A DNA stretch of 64,000 bases. Source: Ktedonosporobacter rubrisoli (GTDB lineage: Bacteria > Chloroflexota > Ktedonobacteria > Ktedonobacterales > Ktedonobacteraceae). The translations under genes were made by a program, and so were the position numbers. Below are positions 24,766 through 33,538 of the stretch, piece after piece. Every line of letters begins with the position of its first letter. Within the stretch, counting starts at the first letter, position 1. The DNA is taken from NCBI RefSeq assembly GCF_004208415.1, contig NZ_CP035758.1:682001-746000 (forward strand), written 5' to 3'. The notes under the pieces were generated by a model. That model searched no databases. It had not been told where the DNA came from and saw nothing but the letters and a program-made list of their open reading frames with translations.

Positions 24766-25638
24766 CTACTGATTGCCAAGGATAACGCTTGGATCATCTG
24801 TAGGGATTGCCTTGCTCGGTGGCGTAATGGTGACCGGCTCGTTAAACTTGCTCAAATCCATAATTGTATTCAGATCAACCTTTACATCTTCAGGGGTTGC
24901 CTTGCTACCCTGGCTGACATTTCCCTCCATGTTCAACTTCAGTTGTGTGCGATGCAGATAGTACTGGCTGTTATCAATCCATACATCGACGGTTGCCAGA
25001 AACGATTTGGCATTGTTAATTACCGTATCAATATTCTGCTGGCCAAAGGTTTTACGCAACTGGGGATTGCTGGAGAGAAGTTCACGCAAGGCTTCCTTAT
25101 CAAGATTGGCAGTGATATGGCGCAGCTTCTGCCCGTTGAGATCCTGATCACCATGATCGGTAATACTTGCGTGCAGCAACAAGCCTAGCAGATCGGTGGG
25201 ATTAAAGTTCTCTCCCGAGAAGTAGTTGCCCACGGAGTTAGTGAATTCGCTTTTATTGAAGACGTACCATTGACCCTGGGCATTCTGTACATAAACCTTA
25301 TCCCCTTGCAAAATCTCTGTGAGCTTTGTATCCTGGTTCAAGGTGAGATCTAGCTTTTCCTGGTCCGGTAAGGCTTGATCGCCGCTGCCAGTGACATTCA
25401 TAGAGAAATTGCTGGGACCAGAGGTAGTACTTGCCGACGCGCCATTCATCTCTACCTTATTGGTGGCTTGTATATCTACATGTGACGATTTGAGATTCTT
25501 CATGGCATTGATACTATTCTGCACTACCTGCACTAACGAAAGGGGATTTTCGCTATTTAATGGGCTACAGGCGCTTAATACTACCATTAAGCACAGTGTT
25601 AAAAAAAGTGGGATGATGTATGTTTTACGTAGGATCAT
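24766..25638 (-). CDS. LppX/LprAFG-like lipoprotein
   Basis: 290 residues with a lipoprotein signal (lipobox LSAC, cysteine 24). The mature part has the features of the LppX/LprA/LprF/LprG group: an opening helix LVQVVQNSINAMKNLKSSHVDI, alternating strands with KLTEILQGDKVYV and a YLHRTQLKLNM strand near the end. These proteins have a half-barrel with a hydrophobic pocket and carry lipids across the cell envelope in mycobacteria; related forms are common in Ktedonobacteria, where the cargo is unknown. AAGGAG lies six bases before the ATG. Confidence 0.8.
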   Translation of the reverse strand: MILRKTYIIPLFLTLCLMVVLSACSPLNSENPLSLVQVVQNSINAMKNLKSSHVDIQATNKVEMNGASASTTSGPSNFSMNVTGSGDQALPDQEKLDLTLNQDTKLTEILQGDKVYVQNAQGQWYVFNKSEFTNSVGNYFSGENFNPTDLLGLLLHASITDHGDQDLNGQKLRHITANLDKEALRELLSSNPQLRKTFGQQNIDTVINNAKSFLATVDVWIDNSQYYLHRTQLKLNMEGNVSQGSKATPEDVKVDLNTIMDLSKFNEPVTITPPSKAIPTDDPSVILGNQ

Positions 25639-25773
25639 AGTAACTCCTTATGATCATTTATATCATCATGTATATAAGGTAAGATAATCCTATAAGTGAT
25701 ACGTATGAACCTGCTATATCAGTTTCTAGAGCTCCAAGATCTTATACCGGAGCACTTTCCTGGCAAATTATGT

Positions 25774-25803
25774 TTGACAGGCAGGGCAGCTATCAGTTAT
25801 ACT
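25774..25803 (+). promoter_or_regulatory. Promoter of the MFS transporter unit
   Basis: TTGACA (25774-25779), 18-base spacer, TATACT (25798-25803). The predicted start near 25810 leaves a leader of about 250 bases before the transporter gene, containing foldable elements, a short ORF and an intrinsic terminator. Confidence 0.7.
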
Positions 25804-25860
25804 ATTAACCCAGACGTGTATAATAAAAAATCTTACTAGAAAAGGACCAGAGCTCTATCT

Positions 25861-25941
25861 ATGCCAGTCGAGATGGCCGGAGATAATCCTGACGCGGGTA
25901 GCGTCCAGGGTGGGATTCTGTCCATTTTAAGGGATAGATGA
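25861..25941 (+). CDS. 26-codon leader ORF before the MFS gene
   Basis: Frame starts MPVEMAGDNPD and ends SILRDR, stop at 25939-25941, 20 bases before the terminator hairpin. AAAAGGA lies about 14 bases upstream of the ATG, a rather long spacing, so translation is uncertain. The RNA across it can fold: GACGC-GGGTA-GCGTC at its middle extended by AATCC/GGATT and GGA/TCC. A translated leader ending this close to a terminator suggests translation-coupled attenuation. Confidence 0.35.
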   Translation: MPVEMAGDNPDAGSVQGGILSILRDR

Positions 25942-25961
25942 GTTAACAACACAAGGAAGTA

Positions 25962-26012
25962 CACAAAGGCTGTGGGCGCTGACCTGTCACGCTCGCAGCC
26001 TTTGTGCATTTT
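25962..26012 (+). terminator. Terminator-like hairpin inside the MFS leader
   Basis: Arms CACAAAGGCTG (25962-25972) and CAGCCTTTGTG (25996-26006) pair perfectly, with further GC pairs inside, followed by CATTTTCC. It lies after the promoter and 46 bases before the transporter ATG, so read-through must occur for the gene to be expressed. Confidence 0.65.
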
Positions 26013-26057
26013 CCGGTTTGTTTTCTCAGCTAAATTTCTCGACTGGAGTCTCTCACG

Positions 26058-27317
26058 ATGCTGCATAAGCTTCTAGCTATACACCGTGCCTCTCAATCTC
26101 GTCTGCGCTACACACATTTCTTGACAATTTTGGTGATCTATGTTGGCCTTGGCTTTCATGTTGGTGTCTGGGCAGTTCTGCTGGCCGATCTCACGAATGC
26201 GCTCAAGCTCTCGCCCGCGTTACTGGGTATTGCGCTGGCCAGCCAATCTGGTTCAGGTATTCTCTTGTTGGCTTCTGGTAGCTTCCTGGCCGATCGTTTC
26301 AGCCGACGTCTCATTCTGCTCCTGGGTCCTGGTGGATTATGCCTCTATTTCGGGGCGCTTTCTCTTGTTTCAAACTATCCTCTGCTCTGCCTGGTAATGC
26401 TTATTGGCGGCCTATGCACGAGTTGCTACGATCTGGCGGCCAATACGCTGGGTGGCGATTATGAACGACTTTACGCGCACAAAACCATGACGCTCTTCCA
26501 TGCTGGCTTTAGTGCCGGGGCCGCACTGGGAGCGTTAGCCAGCGCATTAGCTTTGACGCTGGGAATGAACTTTCGCAGCATCTATCTCGCCACAGGAATA
26601 ATATTTGCCCTGCTGACAGTGGCGGCTTGCTGCTTTCCGCTCCCGACGCTATCCCATAAGAAGCCTATGGCCATAAATCAGCAGCACAAGCCCATATCTT
26701 CTCCCTCAACTATTGCCCTGCTCTGCACACCCCTGGTGGCACTGGCGATCTCGCTGGTCTGCCTGGCCTTCTTTACAGATGGTGCTATCGAAGGCTATTC
26801 CTCGCTCTATCTGCGCAATCTGCTCGGCTCTGGAGCCTTGCTGGGAGGAATCGGGATCGCTATCTTTCACTTTACCGGCTTACTTGGGCGCCTGGTCAGC
26901 ACGGCCTTGCTACGTAACTATGGAGAGCGGCTGGTGATTACTGTCTCTGGCCTTTGTGCCGGTACAGGTCTCTTGCTCGCGCTTTCTACGACAAATTCCT
27001 TATTAGCTGTAAGTGGGCTCCTTCTCGTTGGCCTGGGACAATCTCCCGTTGTCCCCACAGCCTTTTCGCTGGCAGCGCAGTCAGGCTCACAGCAAGGAGC
27101 CCGCGCCGTAGCACTCGTGACGGCCCTGGGCTATTCGGTTTTCCTGATCAGTCCGCTGCTGATTGGCACGCTTGCCACATTTTTTTCTTTACGTCTGGCT
27201 CTTGTGCTCACTATCGTTACCTCTATTGGTATCGTGCTGGTAGCCAGGAAATTGCCGCCCAGCAGACGATTTCAGGCGCAAATTATAGATAACGACGGAG
27301 AAGATATTACCTGTTAA
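26058..27317 (+). CDS. MFS transporter
   Basis: 419 residues, twelve predicted membrane helices, with the cytoplasmic loop FLADRFSRRLILLLGPGG between helices 2 and 3 (the MFS GxxxDRxxRR signature). The central loop after helix 6 (KKPMAINQQHKPISS) splits the two halves. Overall style is that of drug or sugar efflux proteins of the FucP/YbjJ-like kind; substrate unknown. CTGGAGTC lies upstream of the ATG. It has a structured leader with its own promoter and terminator, and is followed by a hairpin before the B3/4 gene. Confidence 0.88.
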   Translation: MLHKLLAIHRASQSRLRYTHFLTILVIYVGLGFHVGVWAVLLADLTNALKLSPALLGIALASQSGSGILLLASGSFLADRFSRRLILLLGPGGLCLYFGALSLVSNYPLLCLVMLIGGLCTSCYDLAANTLGGDYERLYAHKTMTLFHAGFSAGAALGALASALALTLGMNFRSIYLATGIIFALLTVAACCFPLPTLSHKKPMAINQQHKPISSPSTIALLCTPLVALAISLVCLAFFTDGAIEGYSSLYLRNLLGSGALLGGIGIAIFHFTGLLGRLVSTALLRNYGERLVITVSGLCAGTGLLLALSTTNSLLAVSGLLLVGLGQSPVVPTAFSLAAQSGSQQGARAVALVTALGYSVFLISPLLIGTLATFFSLRLALVLTIVTSIGIVLVARKLPPSRRFQAQIIDNDGEDITC

Positions 27318-27342
27318 GACCAGGTGGCCTTATGAAATTTGT

Positions 27343-27374
27343 CTAAAGTGGCTCTTTTCTCAGGGCCACTTTAG
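27343..27374 (+). terminator. Hairpin after the MFS gene
   Basis: Arms CTAAAGTGGC (27343-27352) and GCCACTTTAG (27365-27374) pair perfectly; the loop is T-rich and the 3' flank is TGTAAT. Located 26 bases after the stop. Confidence 0.6.
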
Positions 27375-27564
27375 TGTAATATGGGGAAGTATTTATGTGG
27401 GCCGAGCACAAAGCTTTCGCCTACACGCAGAGCAGGTTATGCGATTCTGTCTGCTCAGCACAGACATGCTCCCGGAGCTCGGCGAGCTGAAGGAAAGTAC
27501 CGCAGCCTTCTCTGCGCTAACCGCCGATATTTTAGCATTTAAAATAAAGATGAGGTTTAGCATT

Positions 27565-28266
27565 ATGTATTATCGTTTGCAGGTTAATCCACGAATCATA
27601 GAACGCTACCCAACTTACAGCGCACTCATCCTCTATGCTGAAGGTCTGGAAAATAGAGCGAGCACGCCCCATAGTACTGAGCTGTTACGGAGCGCCGAAC
27701 GCCATTGCCGCGCCACGCTTGCGCCGGCCACACTGGCCGAGCAACCGCATATCGCCGCCTGGCGTGAGGCTTACCGCAGCTTTGGGGCTAAAGCAAAGAA
27801 ATATCCTTGCTCAGTTGAAGCTCTGCTCTCCCGTACGCTCAAGGGCCAGGATTTGCCAGCCATCAACGAGCTTGTCGATATTTATAACGCGATCAGCCTG
27901 CAGCATCTTTTGCCAGTTGGCGGCGAGGATTGGACTCAGCTCAGTAGTGAACTTGTGCTGACTATCGCCACGGGCAAAGAGCCTTTCCTGGTTATGCAGG
28001 AAGGCCAGGAGACGGTGACGTATCCCGAGCCGGGTGAGATTATCTGGGCTGACAGTACTGGCATAACCTGCCGGCGCTGGAACTGGCGCCAGGGCCGCCG
28101 AACCCAGATGACAACCAGGACACGCGCAGCCTATTTTGTCCTGGATCGCCTTGCCCCATACTCAGTAGCGCAGCTGCAGGCGGCTGGCGAGGATCTAACA
28201 CGCCATATTCTTGAGGTATGCCCACAAGCCACAGTGAGCTCAGAACTGCTGGGAGCGCAAGCCTGA
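27565..28266 (+). CDS. Free-standing B3/4 (PheRS-beta editing-like) domain protein
   Basis: 233 residues matching the B3/B4 tRNA-editing domain of phenylalanyl-tRNA synthetase beta subunits: IAAWREAYRSFGAKAKKYPCSVEALL, LPAINELVDIYNAISLQHLLPVGGED, then EIIWADSTGITCRRWNWRQGRRT near the C-terminus. In PheRS this domain hydrolyses Tyr-tRNA(Phe); the single-domain relatives are thought to act on misacylated tRNA or related esters but are poorly studied. ATG 27565 follows GATGAGG; the in-frame GTG at 27397 is rejected because family members begin near here. Confidence 0.85.
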   Translation: MYYRLQVNPRIIERYPTYSALILYAEGLENRASTPHSTELLRSAERHCRATLAPATLAEQPHIAAWREAYRSFGAKAKKYPCSVEALLSRTLKGQDLPAINELVDIYNAISLQHLLPVGGEDWTQLSSELVLTIATGKEPFLVMQEGQETVTYPEPGEIIWADSTGITCRRWNWRQGRRTQMTTRTRAAYFVLDRLAPYSVAQLQAAGEDLTRHILEVCPQATVSSELLGAQA

Positions 28267-28440
28267 CGCGCTTCAATCTAGTGCAGAACTGAGAAGGGTG
28301 CGCTATTTTCCTGAATACTCGCTGGCGATCTGCCAGCATGTTACAATATGACAGGAGCGCCTCAGCCAGCTCAGCAGGGGCATTCTCTACTATCAAGTAT
28401 GAAACGCCTGCAAGTAGGCAGGAGAGAAAGTCAGGAGAGT

Positions 28441-28899
28441 ATGTTAGAGCTTCAGTTTCGCCTTGCCACCCTTACAGACCTGGAGCAACTATTAGATTTC
28501 ATTCAGCAATTCTACGCGATCGATCACTACGCCTTCGATGAGGCCATCTTGCGCAAATCGCTGGGCGATCTGCTCACAGATCCCTCGCTAGGCCGCGTCT
28601 GGCTGATCTATGATGGCACAGCTGCAATTGGCTATGCAGTAGTCACCCTTGGTTATAGCCTTGAATTTCATGGCCGGAACGCCTTCCTCGACGAGCTCTT
28701 TTTCGTTGAGGCATATCGCGGCAAGGGTCTGGGCACAAAAACGCTGCAGTTCCTCTTTGCTGAGTGCCAACGCCTGGGTATTCATGCCTTGCATCTGGAA
28801 GTGGAGCACACAAATAAAGCCGGACAGGCCCTCTACCAGAAACTTGGTTTCAAGGCGCACGCAACCCGCTATCTGATGACCCGCTGGCTAGAGGCATAA
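28441..28899 (+). CDS. GNAT family N-acetyltransferase
   Basis: 152-residue acetyltransferase. The acetyl-CoA binding segment LDELFFVEAYRGKGLGTKTLQFL (Q/R-x-x-G-x-G/A motif as YRGKGLGT) and the C-terminal NKAGQALYQKLGFK are clear. ATG 28441 is taken as start, with AGGAG close before it and a second AGGAG further up; ATG 28399 in frame is an alternative. Substrate not predictable; relatives act on amines or amino acids. A terminator follows. Confidence 0.88.
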   Translation: MLELQFRLATLTDLEQLLDFIQQFYAIDHYAFDEAILRKSLGDLLTDPSLGRVWLIYDGTAAIGYAVVTLGYSLEFHGRNAFLDELFFVEAYRGKGLGTKTLQFLFAECQRLGIHALHLEVEHTNKAGQALYQKLGFKAHATRYLMTRWLEA

Positions 28900-28914
28900 A
28901 GCCTGACAGAATAT

Positions 28915-28959
28915 CCCTGGGCATGGTCGCGACTGGCCAAATTATGCTCAGGGTCTTTG
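28915..28959 (+). terminator. Terminator after the GNAT gene
   Basis: Arms CCCTGGGCAT (28915-28924) and ATGCTCAGGG (28944-28953) with one G-T pair, then TCTTTGT. Confidence 0.6.
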
Positions 28960-29361
28960 TGTGCACGGCAAATATTTTACCTGAGCATCTCACCTCCTTG
29001 CGCAAGCACAGCCAGAATATAGGGCTGACATTTTTATCGCCAAGAATCCCACTAAGGCAACGATGGTCCAGCAGCACAATAAGAAGAGCGGCCATTCCTC
29101 GTTGAGCGCAAGCAAAACACTTTCTCCACGCGGTCACATTCTCTCCTCGTATTTCGTCGAGGAAGTGACGGGTGGAACACAAGAGCTGGAAGTGGAAGCT
29201 AGCTCCCAGCGCTTGCGCGGATGGGGTCACAGCATCCCTGCCACCATATCAGTGGGCAAAAACTCCACCCACAAAGAACGTATTGCCAAAGGAAAGATGC
29301 GCTGGCACATGTCAAGATATTGGAACATGTATCAATGCTCTCTCACAGAAAGGGGTAACTG
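28960..29361. other. 400-base stretch without a supported gene
   Basis: Open frames on the forward strand (for example 29063-29362) have no recognisable protein character and no good ribosome site. The esterase promoter should lie here but no clear -35/-10 pair was seen. Confidence 0.4.
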
Positions 29362-30288
29362 ATGCCTATTGATCCACAGGTCCAGGCCATGCTTGACCAG
29401 ATGGCGGCTCTGGGATTTCCGCCTCTAGAGACGCTCCCCGTTAAAGATGTCCGTTCGCTAATACCCACTCCTGCCAGTGGAAGAGTTCTTGGCGGCATTG
29501 AGGATCGCCAGATAACAGGGCCCGCCGGCAAGCTTTGGCTTCGCCTCTATACACCAGAAGGCAAAGGGCCATTCCCAATCCTCGTTTTCGCGCATGGTGG
29601 CGGCTGGGTTTACGGCTCTATTGAGAGCCACGATGCTCTCTGCCGGGAACTCACTCACGCCGCCAACTGCATCACTATTTCGGTTGGTTACCGGCTGGCC
29701 CCAGAGCATCCCTATCCAGCAGCGCTAGAAGATTGTTACGCAGCTACTTGCTGGGCGATAGAGCATGCCAGCAGTTTCAATGGCGATCCTGCACGTGTAG
29801 CCGTTGGGGGTGATAGCGCCGGTGGCAATCTGGCTACTGTCGTTGCCTTGATGGCTCGCGACCACAATGGCCCTCCATTAGTCTATCAATTGTTGCTCTA
29901 CCCGATAACCGATCACTACAGCCGGAGCAAGCCTTCCTATGAAGAGAATGGCGAAGGATACATGGTAACGAAGAAGCATCTGATCTGGTGCTGGGATCAC
30001 TATATCTCCAGCGGGGAAGAAGCAAAGCAACCATATGTCTCCCCCTTGCAAGCACAGGATCTCAGCGGTCTTCCACCGGCCCTGGTCATCACCGCCGAGT
30101 ACGATCCCTTGCGTGACGAAGGCGAATGCTACGCCAAACGCTTGCAAGAAGCTGGAGTACCGGTGGCCCTCAAGCGCCACAATGGTATGATTCACGGCTT
30201 TGTGGATATGTATGGCGTACTGGATAGTGGGAAACAAGCGCTTGCTGACCTTGCCGCTGGTTTGCGCGCGGCATTTGGAAGAGCATAA
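29362..30288 (+). CDS. Alpha/beta hydrolase esterase, hormone-sensitive-lipase family
   Basis: 308-residue carboxylesterase. Oxyanion-hole motif H78-GGGW, nucleophile elbow GDSAGG with S152, the acidic residue in AEYDPLRDEG and the histidine in GMIHGF complete the HSL (family IV) triad. The N-terminal cap helix segment (QVQAMLDQMAALGFPPLETL) is also typical. It hydrolyses short to medium acyl esters in the cytosol. AAAGGGG precedes the ATG by nine bases. Single-gene unit ending in a terminator. Confidence 0.93.
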   Translation: MPIDPQVQAMLDQMAALGFPPLETLPVKDVRSLIPTPASGRVLGGIEDRQITGPAGKLWLRLYTPEGKGPFPILVFAHGGGWVYGSIESHDALCRELTHAANCITISVGYRLAPEHPYPAALEDCYAATCWAIEHASSFNGDPARVAVGGDSAGGNLATVVALMARDHNGPPLVYQLLLYPITDHYSRSKPSYEENGEGYMVTKKHLIWCWDHYISSGEEAKQPYVSPLQAQDLSGLPPALVITAEYDPLRDEGECYAKRLQEAGVPVALKRHNGMIHGFVDMYGVLDSGKQALADLAAGLRAAFGRA

Positions 30289-30329
30289 GCCTTACTGATC
30301 AGCTTCGGCGCGCCTCACTTTGCGGCAAG

Positions 30330-30367
30330 GCTGGGCATGCCCACGTCTAAATGCATGTCCAGCTTTT
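30330..30367 (+). terminator. Terminator after the esterase gene
   Basis: Arms GCTGGGCATGC (30330-30340) and GCATGTCCAGC (30353-30363), 11 pairs including one G-T, followed by TTTTCT. Confidence 0.75.
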
Positions 30368-30651
30368 CTAGCAGCCAGGGCCGCTGCTCCTAACTAGGTC
30401 AGGCAGACAGAGATTAAAAAGAGAGAGCCATGCTGAAAAGATTATAATACTATTTGATACTCTACTATTGTCCAAATGCCTGTTCCAAGTATAAAGAAGT
30501 CAAACAGACAAAAGTCTTTATTACTTAAATTAACAGGTCCTTCTCCCATATCTACTACTGCGCCTTGCTCAGCAAAGAGAACGTTGCATTCTAGCTTCCT
30601 GAATCGATAGATAAGAGTGAGATCTCACAGACTATTGGCATGGAGAACGCA

Positions 30652-31193
30652 ATGCAGCAAATAACGAGCAATGACGTCTCTAATAATTCACTTGTCGCGC
30701 TGCTTTTTCATCAGCACGCGCAGGCGATTCTTATTTATCTTCACCGCTATATTTCGTCGAAAGAGGATGCCGACGACATCCTGGTAGAAGTTTTTTTAGC
30801 AGCTCTGGAGAATCGCACCCTGCTCACACTTAGCGATGATCAACAACGCTCCTGGCTGAAAAAAGTTGCGCACAATAAGGCCATCGATTACCGACGTAGT
30901 GCCGCATTCCGCCTGAAAGCCCCCTTGATAAGGCTACCCATTTGCTTTCAGACGATGAGCGCCATGCTCCTGAACAGGCTGTCTTGCGGCATGAAGATGA
31001 GGCTCAACTTCGCAAAAGGCTAGCATCGCTATCTGAGCTGCAGCAAGAGGTAGTTTATTTGCGCTTTGTGCACGATTTACGGACAAAAGACATTGCGCGC
31101 CATCTGGGCAAAAGCGATGGAGCAATTCGGATGATTCTTTCGCGGGCTCTAAACCTTTTACGTGGTATCTACAATCAACAGGAAGAGGCCTGA
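30652..31193 (+). pseudogene. ECF-like sigma factor interrupted by a -1 frameshift
   Basis: Two abutting frames encode the halves of one sigma-70 family protein. Frame 1 from 30652 gives region 2: LLFHQHAQAILIYLHRYISSKEDADDILVEVFLAAL and WLKKVAHNKAIDYRRSA. After about 30920 this frame loses sense and stops at 31023. In the -1 frame the protein continues PLDKATHLLSDDERHAPEQA and region 4: LSELQQEVVYLRF, TKDIARHLGKSDGAIRMILSRAL, ending at 31193. The shift falls at a G-CCCCC run (30919-30924). It may be a decayed gene, a sequencing error in the C run or a programmed shift. GGAG is six bases before ATG 30652. The next gene begins two bases after the stop, like a sigma/anti-sigma pair. Confidence 0.75.
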
Positions 31194-31195
31194 TT

Positions 31196-32638
31196 ATGAT
31201 AGATAATAATGAGCAGTTTTATCCTGATATGGTCGACGAACAGGTGACGCATATCTTATCAGGAACAAGAAACGACACAACAAATAGGGCAAATGCCCGG
31301 CTCATTCATGGGCTTAAGAAAATCTATGCTGAAGATGCCCAGCGGCTGGAGCGCATCTGGGAACGGATTTCGCATGAAGCGGCCATATATGAACTGGATA
31401 CGCCGGTTCCTGGCCAGCAACTCTCTTTACCCAGGCCTGCTGAGCTGAGGCCCCAGCCCAGGCATTTTTCGGTCTGGATGGTTTCCGGCCTGGTGGCTAC
31501 CTTGTTTATTGCCAGCTCACTCTTACTCTTCATGAGCTTTAATCGCTCGCTTTCAGCTCTGGGAAGTCAATCCCGTGCATCAGGCACAGCCTCTGCGTTC
31601 TATCTCCTACTTCCCAGCGGAGTAGCCAAAGTAGATGCCCGGACAGGCCACATTATCTGGCACTACAGCTCACCGTCTGGTACGGCTGCCATACAGCTAG
31701 TTCATGGACCCCTGGTCACAAAGGACACGATCTTCATGCCAGCCAGCGACTCTACAGCCTATGCACTTGACGCAGATCGCGGCACGCAGCGCTGGTCTGT
31801 TACGCTTGAGGGACTCATCCCAGGAGCAAAGCCCCAACTCGTCGATAATGTGCTCTATCTGACAGGTGCAACAGGCATATATGCCCTCAACCCGGCCAAT
31901 GGTAAGCTCCTGCATCGCTATAATCTTCCCCCATCGCACACTAGCTCCAGCATCTTATTGTTCCCCGCAGCTGTTGGGGATGGAATGCTCTATATAGCTG
32001 ATATCGATAAGCTCTCAGCGGTAAGCCTGACGGATGGTAAAGTAGTCTGGAGCAAAACACAGGGCACTGGCTTTGGACAGCCCATCTTTCAAGACGGCGT
32101 GCTCTATGTAGCAGGAAAAGATAAGACATCGCGGAGCTACGTTTATGCCTTCAAAGCAGCAAGCGGCGAACAGCTCTGGAAATCGACAGCAGCAGCTTCA
32201 ATCTGCTCCATCCTGGCAAGTAGCACGGCAATCTACTGCGGTGATCGTAGCGGCAATCTCTATGCCTTTAGCAAAGAAGATGGCAAGACTATTCTCAACA
32301 AAGCCATTAGCGGCTTTAGTGGCCGACTTATTGGTCTGGATTCCTCGACGCTATATGTGAATCTAGAGGGTCCTGGCAGTCCGACAAGTGCTAGCTCTAG
32401 CGTTTCCTCTATTGCAGCATTGGACGCCAACACCGGAAACCTTCAGTGGAAATATAGCGATATTAACCAGCCTCCAACTTCTTACTGGGGAAAACCTGAG
32501 TTCGCTCACAGCATCCTACAGGCGTATATACAAAACGGGATCATTTGCGTAACTGAAGAAGATGGCGTAGCGTTTGCCCTAGATTCCCAGGGCAAGCTCC
32601 TATGGCAAAACACATCAACAATAAGCACTGGGAAGTAA
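31196..32638 (+). CDS. Membrane-anchored PQQ-like beta-propeller protein, possible anti-sigma
   Basis: 480 residues. The first 91 residues are cytosolic and helical (LIHGLKKIYAEDAQRLERIWERIS), one membrane helix spans about 92-114, and the outer part (about 130-480) is a beta-propeller of PQQ_2 type repeats with blade cores such as VYALDADRGTQRWSVT-like AYALDADRGTQRWSV, IYALNPANGKLLHRY, AVSLTDGKVVWSK and AALDANTGNLQWKY. PQQ enzyme residues are not apparent, so it is more likely a structural or sensory propeller. Its start lies two bases from the sigma factor stop, which suggests it holds or senses for that sigma factor; no zinc anti-sigma motif is seen in the N-terminal part. Confidence 0.8.
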   Translation: MIDNNEQFYPDMVDEQVTHILSGTRNDTTNRANARLIHGLKKIYAEDAQRLERIWERISHEAAIYELDTPVPGQQLSLPRPAELRPQPRHFSVWMVSGLVATLFIASSLLLFMSFNRSLSALGSQSRASGTASAFYLLLPSGVAKVDARTGHIIWHYSSPSGTAAIQLVHGPLVTKDTIFMPASDSTAYALDADRGTQRWSVTLEGLIPGAKPQLVDNVLYLTGATGIYALNPANGKLLHRYNLPPSHTSSSILLFPAAVGDGMLYIADIDKLSAVSLTDGKVVWSKTQGTGFGQPIFQDGVLYVAGKDKTSRSYVYAFKAASGEQLWKSTAAASICSILASSTAIYCGDRSGNLYAFSKEDGKTILNKAISGFSGRLIGLDSSTLYVNLEGPGSPTSASSSVSSIAALDANTGNLQWKYSDINQPPTSYWGKPEFAHSILQAYIQNGIICVTEEDGVAFALDSQGKLLWQNTSTISTGK

Positions 32639-32675
32639 TGTCGCAGACACATCCCTTGCTTGTCTTAACTCTGGG

Positions 32676-32707
32676 GGCAACGTATTATATGTACGTTGCC
32701 TCTTTTC
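32676..32707 (+). terminator. Terminator of the sigma/propeller unit
   Basis: Arms GGCAACGTA (32676-32684) and TACGTTGCC (32692-32700), seven-base loop, followed by TCTTTTC. Confidence 0.85.
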
Positions 32708-32821
32708 ATCGCTTCGGGCTCTGGCGACATGGCCTTAAGCACCAGTGCTCAACCTCGCAAAATATCTCACCTGGCCACTTTTGATTACAGCGAAGAGTGA
32801 GCACTATTCAAGCTCGCTGGC

Positions 32822-33538
32822 TTAACACGAGAGCGGTTTCACTTCACGTAAGTCAATCTCACAAGAAAGACGTTGCTCTGTTCGTTCCTGCGCACGAAGC
32901 AAAACTTCTCCTTGCGGAGAGATAAGGTATGAAGTTAGCTTCTGGGGTGGCGCTGAGTTGTTTACGCTACACACGAATACGCGATTCTCAACGGCCCGCG
33001 CAATCAAGAGATGCTCCCACACCTGATCATACGGCTTGATCGCGTTGTTGATGTGAAAAATGATCTGTACGTCCTGCCTCTTGAGTGCAAGCCAGGGCTC
33101 GGGAAAAACCAGCTCTCGGCAGATCTGCATACTAAGCTTGACGTCATCTACTGTGTAGACGGGAACTTCACTTCCCGGCGCAAAATGCTTTCTATCAAGG
33201 ACACTGAGTCGGATCTTGCGGTACGCAGGATATTCGCCGAGGTAGCTCTGGAGAAGCGCAGCATTATACCAGGAACGATTAGTAAAGAGGGCGGTTCCAA
33301 GCAAACAATGGCAGCGCAGACGCTTAACTTCTTGCTGAATCTCCTCAATAGCTTCCTCGATCTCGCGCGGATCAATCGCGCTTAAAAAGGCCTCTTCCTC
33401 CGGAAAGTAGCCGCTCAAAGCTCCTTCTGGAAAAGCAACCCATTCGTCAGGCAAACTTGACTTAAGCAAGGAAAGGATCTTTTGTTTATTGTGGGCAATA
33501 TCGCGCTCCGGGCACATCTGCGCAATTGTAATTCTCAT
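32822..33538 (-). CDS. Carbon-nitrogen hydrolase (nitrilase superfamily)
   Basis: 238 residues with the E-K-C triad: E38 (FPEGALSGY), K108 (YRKIRL) and C140 (MQICRELVFPE). Cytosolic amidase-type enzyme that cleaves or transfers amide/nitrile groups; the short length and CRE(L) context fit the omega-amidase or carbamoylase-like branches but no substrate can be assigned. GAGGAGG is four bases before the ATG. Single gene facing away from the small membrane protein on the other strand. Confidence 0.88.
   Translation of the reverse strand: MRITIAQMCPERDIAHNKQKILSLLKSSLPDEWVAFPEGALSGYFPEEEAFLSAIDPREIEEAIEEIQQEVKRLRCHCLLGTALFTNRSWYNAALLQSYLGEYPAYRKIRLSVLDRKHFAPGSEVPVYTVDDVKLSMQICRELVFPEPWLALKRQDVQIIFHINNAIKPYDQVWEHLLIARAVENRVFVCSVNNSAPPQKLTSYLISPQGEVLLRAQERTEQRLSCEIDLREVKPLSC

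Noticed and set aside
29063..29362. 99-codon forward frame before the esterase
   Set aside because: No credible start signal or domain; ends on the esterase start by chance.
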